Source: Flemingiibacterium sp045636145 (GTDB lineage: Bacteria > Bacillota > Clostridia > Oscillospirales > CAG-272). Taken from it: a DNA stretch of 64,000 nucleotides. The DNA is taken from the NCBI GenBank assembly GCA_045636145.1, contig JAZTWV010000045.1, positions 12,463 through 76,462 on the forward strand, read 5' to 3'. Position numbers and translations under genes: made by a program. Of this stretch, positions 58,992-64,000 are shown in pieces (position 1 is the stretch's first letter; each line of letters starts with the position of its first letter). The notes beneath the pieces are model-generated. The model saw nothing but the letters and a program-made list of their open reading frames with translations. It did not search any database and was not told the DNA's origin.

Positions 58992-60095
58992 ATGAATATA
59001 CAAAAGAGAAATACTGCTCTTGATATTACACGCATAGTTGCCGCATTTTCGGTTATAGGTGTGCATTTCTTTCTGAACAGCGGATATTATAACACGCCGA
59101 TGCTGGGCGGAAGAATGGCTCTTATTACGGTGCTTCGTACCTGCTTTATGGTCTGCGTGCCGCTTTTTATAATGCTTACCGGATATCTTATGAGCCGCAA
59201 GGAATGGTCGGCAAAATATTACGGCGGAATTATAAAGACGTTGGCTGTGTATCTTATGGCATCGGCGGCGTGCCTTATCTACAGAAATGCGGTGTTAGGT
59301 GAGGGTATAACGATTCTCGGTGCCGGGGCGCACATACTAAATTATTCTGCCGCTCCATATGCGTGGTACATAGAAATGTACATCGGACTGTTTTTGCTTA
59401 TACCGTTTCTCAATGCAATGTGGCGCGGTCTTGAGACGAAAAACGGACGCTGTGCGCTTGTTATTACTCTTACCTTGCTTACATCGCTTCCAAGTGTGTT
59501 CAATATATGGAATTTTCAGGTAGAGGGGTGGTTCAAGACTCCGTATCTCTCTACCGAATATACAAAGCTTCTGCCTGAATGGTGGGTGATGATATATCCA
59601 CTCACATATTATTTTCTCGGTGCATACCTGAAGGAATACCCCATTAGGCTTAAAAAACGCTATAATCTGCCGATTATAGTGCTGGCATTTGCGGTGTTTG
59701 GCATTTTCAGCTATTACCGAAGCTGGGGCGGATTCTTTTCGTGGGGACCGTATGCGGATTGGTTTGGACTTCCCACGGTTATAATGACTGTGCTTGTGTT
59801 CATTTTTCTCGTGTACAGGGATACTTCACAGTTCCCGATATGGTCAAAAAAGCTGCTTGCATGGGTATCGGACACCTGCCTTGGGGCGTATCTTGTATCC
59901 TACATTTTTGATAATCTGATATATACAAGATTAAATGCCGCAGCGCCCGATGCGCTTGACCGCGTGTATTATTTTGTTCCCGTTACACTTGCGGTATTTG
60001 TACTGTCTGTGCTGTTGTCGGGGGGATTGAATATGATATACGGCGGTGTTTTTGCAGCTTCCACGCGGATGTTTTGCCGTAATATTAAGAAATAA
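58992..60095 (+). CDS. Membrane acyltransferase, family 3
   Basis: A 367-residue integral membrane protein with about ten transmembrane segments. It opens with the family motif ALDITRIVAAFSVIGVHFF, containing the catalytic-type His, and has the Arg-rich loop and SGYYNTPMLGG region seen in acyltransferase-3 enzymes that O-acetylate cell-surface sugars or lipids. The start is the ATG at 58992, with AAGGAGC upstream. The substrate is unknown. The YgjV-like gene begins 19 bases later. Confidence 0.85.
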   Translation: MNIQKRNTALDITRIVAAFSVIGVHFFLNSGYYNTPMLGGRMALITVLRTCFMVCVPLFIMLTGYLMSRKEWSAKYYGGIIKTLAVYLMASAACLIYRNAVLGEGITILGAGAHILNYSAAPYAWYIEMYIGLFLLIPFLNAMWRGLETKNGRCALVITLTLLTSLPSVFNIWNFQVEGWFKTPYLSTEYTKLLPEWWVMIYPLTYYFLGAYLKEYPIRLKKRYNLPIIVLAFAVFGIFSYYRSWGGFFSWGPYADWFGLPTVIMTVLVFIFLVYRDTSQFPIWSKKLLAWVSDTCLGAYLVSYIFDNLIYTRLNAAAPDALDRVYYFVPVTLAVFVLSVLLSGGLNMIYGGVFAASTRMFCRNIKK

Positions 60096-60114
60096 TGTAT
60101 TTTGAGGTGGTAAA

Positions 60115-60684
60115 ATGGAACCTATATACATAATTGCGCAGATATTTGGAGTTTGCTCCATGATTTCCTGCTTCCTCGTACCACTATTCATGAGAAAGTG
60201 GCAGATCATGACGGGAGCCATATTCAACAATCTTTTCATTGGCTTGAATTTACTTTTGCTTGGTCAGCTTTTTTCAGGACTTATGAGCTTATTCGGCATT
60301 GTACAGTGCCTGCTTGTAATTTTCCATGTTGTAAGAGAAAAGCCTGTTCCGCTTGCTGAAACCTTTGTGTTTGCGGCAATTTCCATAGCAACAGCCTGCG
60401 TCGGTCCTTTCCTGGCTATGCGCGATTTGCCGTTCGCCCAGATACTCATGAACTACTTTTTGAAGCAGTACGGTATACTTCCTATCATTGCGAGCTTGTC
60501 GTATAATGTTTCCGTGCTTGTTCGCAAGGAGCAGACAGTACGTTTGTTTTTACTTATAAACGCAGGAGCATGGGTACTCTATGATGGAATGATCCTGTCG
60601 ACAGCCTTCTTCGGACACATGATAGGCTTGGTATCTACTGCGTTTGCTTTGTGGAAGTACAGAGAAAAGCGTAAGGCTGAATAA
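60115..60684 (+). CDS. YgjV-family inner-membrane protein
   Basis: A 189-residue protein with about six hydrophobic segments. Features such as IAQIFGVCSMISCFLVPLF at the start, FNNLFIGLNLLLLGQ, and the NAGAWVLYDGMI segment near the C-terminus match the YgjV/Imp family of unknown function. It is probably in one transcript with the upstream acyltransferase. A short gap then holds the smpB promoter. Confidence 0.8.
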   Translation: MEPIYIIAQIFGVCSMISCFLVPLFMRKWQIMTGAIFNNLFIGLNLLLLGQLFSGLMSLFGIVQCLLVIFHVVREKPVPLAETFVFAAISIATACVGPFLAMRDLPFAQILMNYFLKQYGILPIIASLSYNVSVLVRKEQTVRLFLLINAGAWVLYDGMILSTAFFGHMIGLVSTAFALWKYREKRKAE

Positions 60685-60722
60685 AGAACGGTTATGTGTG
60701 AATAATCTTTATGGCAATGTCT

Positions 60723-60750
60723 TGATTTGTTAATTTTTTTGTGTTATACT
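60723..60750 (+). promoter_or_regulatory. smpB promoter
   Basis: TTGATT at 60723-60728, 16-base spacer, TATACT at 60745-60750, with TGT nearby. Confidence 0.65.
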
Positions 60751-60782
60751 TATATGTACCCACTATGAAAGGACGTGATAAC

Positions 60783-61262
60783 ATGGCTGACACCAAAAGC
60801 GGCACTAAGCTTATTGCTCCCAACAAAAAAGCACGCCATGATTATTTCGTCATGGAGACATACGAAGCAGGCATTGAGCTTTTCGGTACTGAGGTGAAAA
60901 GCATACGCCGCGGACAGGTGAATCTTAAGGATTCATACTGTTTTGTGGAAAAAGGCGAGCTGTTTGTGTCGGGTATGCATATAAGTCCCTATGAGCAGGG
61001 AAACATATTCAATAAAGACCCCATGCGCATCCGCAGACTGCTTATGCACAAGAAGGAGATAAACAAACTGCTTGGTCTTGTAACACAGCAGGGTCTTACT
61101 CTTGTTCCGCTGTCTATGTATTTTCGAAGCTCTAGAGTAAAGCTTGAAATTGGTCTTTGCAAGGGTAAGAAGTTGTATGATAAGCGCGATACTGAGGCAA
61201 AGAAGCAGGCAGGACGCGATATTGAGCGCGCGATGAAATCGCGCGGGCACGACGATTATTAA
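60783..61262 (+). CDS. smpB: SsrA-binding protein SmpB
   Basis: A 159-residue partner of tmRNA in trans-translation, guiding it to stalled ribosomes. It has the NKKARHDYFV opening, EAGIELFGTEVKSIRRG, and the basic C-terminal tail KLYDKRDTEAKKQAGRDIER that occupies the empty mRNA channel. The start is the ATG at 60783, with GAAAGGACG upstream. Its RNA partner ssrA lies only 552 bases downstream, on the same strand. Confidence 0.97.
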   Translation: MADTKSGTKLIAPNKKARHDYFVMETYEAGIELFGTEVKSIRRGQVNLKDSYCFVEKGELFVSGMHISPYEQGNIFNKDPMRIRRLLMHKKEINKLLGLVTQQGLTLVPLSMYFRSSRVKLEIGLCKGKKLYDKRDTEAKKQAGRDIERAMKSRGHDDY

Positions 61263-61274
61263 GGAGTTTGATTT

Positions 61275-61781
61275 ATGGAATTCAGTGAGCTTATATACAA
61301 GCGTCGTTCCGTGCGTACATTCACAAACCGGGCAGTGACAGATGAAGAAGTCGGTAAAATGCTTGAAGCGGCGACCAGAGCACCCAGTGCGTGCAATATG
61401 CAGTCGTGGCATTTTTATGTAGTACGAGATGCAGATACAAGGGCGAAATTCACAGAATTTTGCGCACCTTGGGTATCGACAGCACCGGTGATATTTGTGG
61501 TATGCACAGACGAAGCACAAATCGTTGCAAAGTTTGGCGAGAGGGCGAAAATATTCCCTATTCAAGACACCTCACTCGCTATTGAAAATTTGCTGCTTTC
61601 GGCGGCTGATATGGGTCTTAACGGATGCTTCATCGGAGCATTTGATGCCGACAAGTGCCGAGATACTCTTGGAATACCGGAAAAATACGGGATTGTGGCA
61701 TTAGTTCCTGTGGGAGAAGCGGCAACAGAGGTTTCTTTGCGTGAGCGCAAATCACTCGAGGACGTTGTGACATATATTTAA
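61275..61781 (+). CDS. Nitroreductase-family FMN oxidoreductase
   Basis: A 168-residue flavoprotein. It has the FMN-phosphate motif RRSVRTFTN, APSACNMQSWHFYVV and the C-terminal VPVGEAATEV (typical PxG). Short members like this reduce nitro compounds, quinones or flavins with NAD(P)H; the natural substrate is unknown. It lies 12 bases after smpB, so it is likely co-transcribed. Confidence 0.9.
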   Translation: MEFSELIYKRRSVRTFTNRAVTDEEVGKMLEAATRAPSACNMQSWHFYVVRDADTRAKFTEFCAPWVSTAPVIFVVCTDEAQIVAKFGERAKIFPIQDTSLAIENLLLSAADMGLNGCFIGAFDADKCRDTLGIPEKYGIVALVPVGEAATEVSLRERKSLEDVVTYI

Positions 61782-61788
61782 AAAATAA

Positions 61789-61808
61789 CCGTCATCTTGC
61801 GATGGCGG
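61789..61808 (+). repeat. Hairpin between nitroreductase gene and ssrA
   Basis: An 8-bp stem (61789-61796 with 61801-61808, one wobble, loop TTGC) with no T-run lies 7 bases before ssrA. It may mark an RNA-processing site. I see no promoter directly before ssrA. Confidence 0.5.
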
Positions 61809-61814
61809 CATCAT

Positions 61815-62160
61815 GGGGGCGTAAAGGTTTCGACGGGGATTTTGACATACGGTAAGCGGGTAGAGACGCCTGATCTCTTTAAAATTGGCAAACTTTAAAT
61901 TTAAACGCTAATACTGAATTAGCTGCTGCCTAAATGGCGGCTGTCCACCGGATGAGTACTGCGGCTTCCGCTTGGGCATCATTTAGCAGTGAACGTGAGC
62001 AGCCTTTTCGCACTTGAAGCTGCCATGCACTAAAGCGCTACCTACACGTGGGCCTGCCAATCGGCATGCGCGGTAGGGAATCTTAATAGATTGGCTGCAC
62101 CCGGAGAAAGCTGTATTGATGGATTTTCGGACAGGGGTTCGATTCCCCTCGCCTCCACCA
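61815..62160 (+). ncRNA. ssrA: Transfer-messenger RNA (tmRNA)
   Basis: The 5' end GGGGGCG pairs with CGCCTCC before the encoded 3' ACCA, forming the tRNA-like acceptor stem. The 5' domain AAAGGTTTCGACGGGG and the 3' T-arm GGGGTTCGATTCCCC are the classic tmRNA signatures. The tag frame ends GAA TTA GCT GCT GCC TAA, so the degradation tag ends NANTELAAA, upstream of which QTLNL is in frame; the exact resume codon is uncertain. Length 346 nt is normal. The gene end coincides with a change to AT-rich, mobile DNA. Confidence 0.97.
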
Positions 62161-62355
62161 TATGAATGGTATGAATAATTTCGAACCCTGATAACTCGGA
62201 ATTATTCATACAACATCACGAAAAAAGAACTTACACATCTGACAGTTTTGGATATTGTGAATTGCAAACAAATTGGACACTGATTCGAGAAATACTTAAA
62301 AATCGCAAATAAAACAGTAAAAACTCTGATGATTTTCGAACTCCGATGTCTAATT
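62161..62355. other. AT-rich boundary region after ssrA
   Basis: Holds a near-tandem TATGAAT (62161-62167, 62170-62176), a 15-bp inverted repeat (62170-62184 with 62196-62210, one wobble) that may terminate ssrA transcription, and a divergent pair AAATTGGACA (62270-62279) and TGTCTAATTT (62347-62356) resembling IS3-family ends. TCCGATG at 62342-62348 is matched inverted at 63508-63514. Confidence 0.45.
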
Positions 62356-63514
62356 TTATATAGAAGAATAAAAAGCGGCTTCTTTTGCGTTTGGCGTTTT
62401 GTTGCCAATTGCTGAATGAGGCCTTTTATTGTTGTACATTTCTATGTATTTGCCGACCGAGATTTTGAAATCCTTGACTGAACGGTAGTTTGTCCGATAC
62501 AGTTCCTCGCTTTTCAAAGTAGAGAAGAAGGTTTCAATCATTGCATTGTCATGTGGAGTGTGCGTTCTGGAATACGACTGTGTGATATTCATCTCGCGTA
62601 CGGCAGTACAAAATGTTTGAGATATATAATTGCTTCCGCGATCTGTGTGAAGAACAAGGTCACTTTCAGGTTGACGGGAACGGTATGCGTCTTTCAAGGT
62701 TGCCTTTGTGAGCTGTGTGCTGTTGTTTTGTGAGATGCGGTATGCTACGATTTTTCTCGAATACACGTCAAGTACTGCACAAATATAAAAAGAAGTTTCG
62801 CCCAAGCGGAAATATGTAACATCGCTTAACCACAATTCATTCGGTTTCGATGCAGTGAATTGTTGATTGGTTCGGTTTACATATTTTCGCAGTTGTCTTT
62901 CATACAGGGATTTTGCACCACTGCGTACGCTATGCAGGCCAAGTTCGTGCATTAACTCTGATACAAATTTTTCACTGACTCGAAAGCCACGTTCTCTGAG
63001 AATGGCTGCAATTTTCCGTGCGCCCAAAATCTGACGGTATTCATCGAAGATTTTCTGAATTTGCTCGCTTATCTCAACTCTTCGCTTAACAAACCACGAG
63101 TCGTCCTTCTTACTTCGGAATATGTGATTGTAAAACGTTCCGCGTGAGACATTTAACGCGTCACAGAGTGCGTGAACACTGTATTGACCGTAAAGCTTTT
63201 CGATCGCGTTTAGTTTTTCTCTGAGCGGCGCTTGTGCGGTACAGTCAACCACTTTTAGTATTTCTGTGATTTCGGTGAGCTTCTGCACTCGTTTTTGAAG
63301 AAGGTAGGTTTCACGCGGTGAAGCGGAGGATTCGTCGGTTTGCTTCTTAAGCCAAAGGTATAGTGTACTTTTGGATATACCGGTATCTTCCGCAATCTGG
63401 CGAATTGACTCGCCTCCGTTTACGTAGCGATCGATGATGGCTTGTTGGGTTTGGGGGGAATATTTTGAACTCATGGGAGTGTTCTCCTAATTATTTCGTT
63501 GTTTATCCATCGGA
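62342..63514 (-). mobile_element. Probable IS3-family insertion sequence (ends approximate)
   Basis: An intact transposase is bracketed by inverted TCCGATG (62342-62348) and CATCGGA (63508-63514). IS3 ends usually begin with TG and no target duplication was visible, so the true ends may differ by some bases. Confidence 0.5.
62356..63474 (-). CDS. IS3-family transposase, single reading frame
   Basis: A 372-residue DDE transposase. The N-terminal helix-turn-helix (SIRQIAEDTGISKSTLYLWL) corresponds to OrfA. Next come an HTH_21-type segment (QILGARKIAAILRERGFRVS) and the integrase core with Asp in LWLSDVTYF, Asp in HTDRGSNY and Glu in IETFFSTLKSEE, ending RPHSAIGNKTP. In many IS3 elements OrfA and OrfB are joined only by frameshifting; here they are in one frame with no break. 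The gene appears intact and could be active. Confidence 0.92.
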   Translation of the reverse strand: MSSKYSPQTQQAIIDRYVNGGESIRQIAEDTGISKSTLYLWLKKQTDESSASPRETYLLQKRVQKLTEITEILKVVDCTAQAPLREKLNAIEKLYGQYSVHALCDALNVSRGTFYNHIFRSKKDDSWFVKRRVEISEQIQKIFDEYRQILGARKIAAILRERGFRVSEKFVSELMHELGLHSVRSGAKSLYERQLRKYVNRTNQQFTASKPNELWLSDVTYFRLGETSFYICAVLDVYSRKIVAYRISQNNSTQLTKATLKDAYRSRQPESDLVLHTDRGSNYISQTFCTAVREMNITQSYSRTHTPHDNAMIETFFSTLKSEELYRTNYRSVKDFKISVGKYIEMYNNKRPHSAIGNKTPNAKEAAFYSSI

Positions 63515-63539
63515 ATAATATTTACTCTTGGCAATTGCA

Positions 63540-64000
63540 TTAGTTATTTGTGCTTTTTGAGTACTTGGGGAAAATGATATCTAACAACTCCTTTGAGGAT
63601 ATTTTTCCTTGCTTGTATCTTTCCCATTCATTTTGATATTTAGGGAATGATACGGTTGTTTTGATAGTCCCCGATGCTTTTGTCAAATCACTAATATCGT
63701 TTATTCCTGTATTTATTTTCTTTAAAAATAGTGTTAGACATTTTAATTGAAATTCTCTTAACTTAATAAACCTAAAGAGAGAATAACTTTCGCTTAAATA
63801 AGAATTATTCCTGCCACTAAGCCATCCGATTTCTTGGGGATATTTAAGAATTAAGAAATCTTGTTTTTTTCTAAAATCACTAAATGAAAACTTGTTTTTT
63901 ATCTTATCGTCCAACATAAATTTTGTAGAGGTAGCAATATTTATTTTTTTAAGCTGCTTGACAATTCGTTTTAAACAATTATTTCTTAACCCTAATTCTT
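63540..64000 (-). CDS. Unrecognised protein, partial, continues beyond the window
   Basis: The frame stays open from the stop at 63540 to the right edge. It therefore extends past the ATG at 63917, with preceding residues reading LGLRNNCLKRIVKQLKKIN. The visible 150 or so residues are Lys-, Phe- and Ile-rich (KKQDFLILKYPQEIGWLSG; EWERYKQGKISSKELLDIIF) and the DNA is much more AT-rich than the core genome. No family is recognised. It sits beside the transposase, in keeping with accessory DNA. Confidence 0.6.
   Translation of the reverse strand, partial: ELGLRNNCLKRIVKQLKKINIATSTKFMLDDKIKNKFSFSDFRKKQDFLILKYPQEIGWLSGRNNSYLSESYSLFRFIKLREFQLKCLTLFLKKINTGINDISDLTKASGTIKTTVSFPKYQNEWERYKQGKISSKELLDIIFPKYSKSTNN

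Noticed and set aside
1..64000. CRISPR arrays, rRNA and ordinary tRNA genes
   Set aside because: I looked for regularly spaced repeats, rRNA signatures and CCA-type cloverleaf ends and saw none apart from ssrA. A covariance-model scan would be more sensitive.

Overview
This 64 kb window looks like chromosomal DNA of a low-to-mid GC, Gram-positive member of the Clostridia, probably an anaerobe from a gut-like habitat. The evidence is as follows. Ribosomal protein L27 carries the Firmicutes-type N-terminal extension, with its Prp protease encoded beside it. There are Spo0A-type DNA-binding domains, a fused long PurL, a NifS/NifU pair, a DUF6514 protein, an MsmX-type sugar ABC ATPase, BlaI/M56 and GntR(YtrA)/ABC gene pairs, and many TTGACA-N17-TATAAT promoters with TGn extended -10 elements. 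No species can be named from this. Gene content is dense and most genes are ordinary housekeeping or uptake genes.

Layout. 0-8 kb: the 3' end of ftsH, an aldose epimerase-like gene, a HAD phosphatase, a small membrane protein, an orphan sugar-binding lipoprotein with trmB, and a coupled DUF1700/DUF4097 pair. 8-18 kb: msmX, manA, an Asn/Gln-rich mini-protein, ispD, a YtrA-like GntR/ABC exporter operon with a clear self-operator, and trkA-trkH. 18-27 kb: mtaB, purL, a PHP phosphoesterase, rnhA, nifS-nifU. 27.4-39.9 kb: a single long co-directional locus encoding a very large substrate-binding protein with two beta-sandwich domains, two pairs of MalF/MalG-like permeases, an NHL-TPR-Yip1 membrane protein and a 1011-residue DUF5696 protein that looks like a glycoside-hydrolase barrel. 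It lacks its own ATPase and is probably energised by MsmX. It is the best candidate here for an undescribed system: a secreted glycan capture, cleavage and import machine. 40-41 kb: rplU-prp-rpmA. 41-46 kb: M56/BlaI pair and two Spo0A paralogues, one without a receiver and one with a degenerate receiver. 45-53 kb: nnrDE, a FAD/Rieske oxidoreductase, a U32 peptidase-family protein, uppP, pgk, tpiA. 53-55 kb: a promoter, a highly structured RNA, a terminator and then an AT-rich WG-repeat lipoprotein. 55-62 kb: mnmA, DUF6514, aspS with a structured leader, an acyltransferase, a YgjV-like protein, smpB, a nitroreductase and ssrA (tmRNA). After the ssrA 3' end the sequence becomes AT-rich and carries an intact IS3-family transposase and an unrecognised partial gene, which looks like the edge of an inserted island.

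How parts work together. Sugar import (msmX, the 27-40 kb locus, the orphan binding protein) would feed manA, pgk and tpiA. trkA/trkH import potassium. trmB, mtaB, mnmA and possibly the U32 protein modify tRNA, with nifS/nifU plausibly supplying sulfur and Fe-S clusters. smpB and ssrA rescue stalled ribosomes. Promoters, operators and RNA structures listed here were found by reading the sequence; none was computed or tested.
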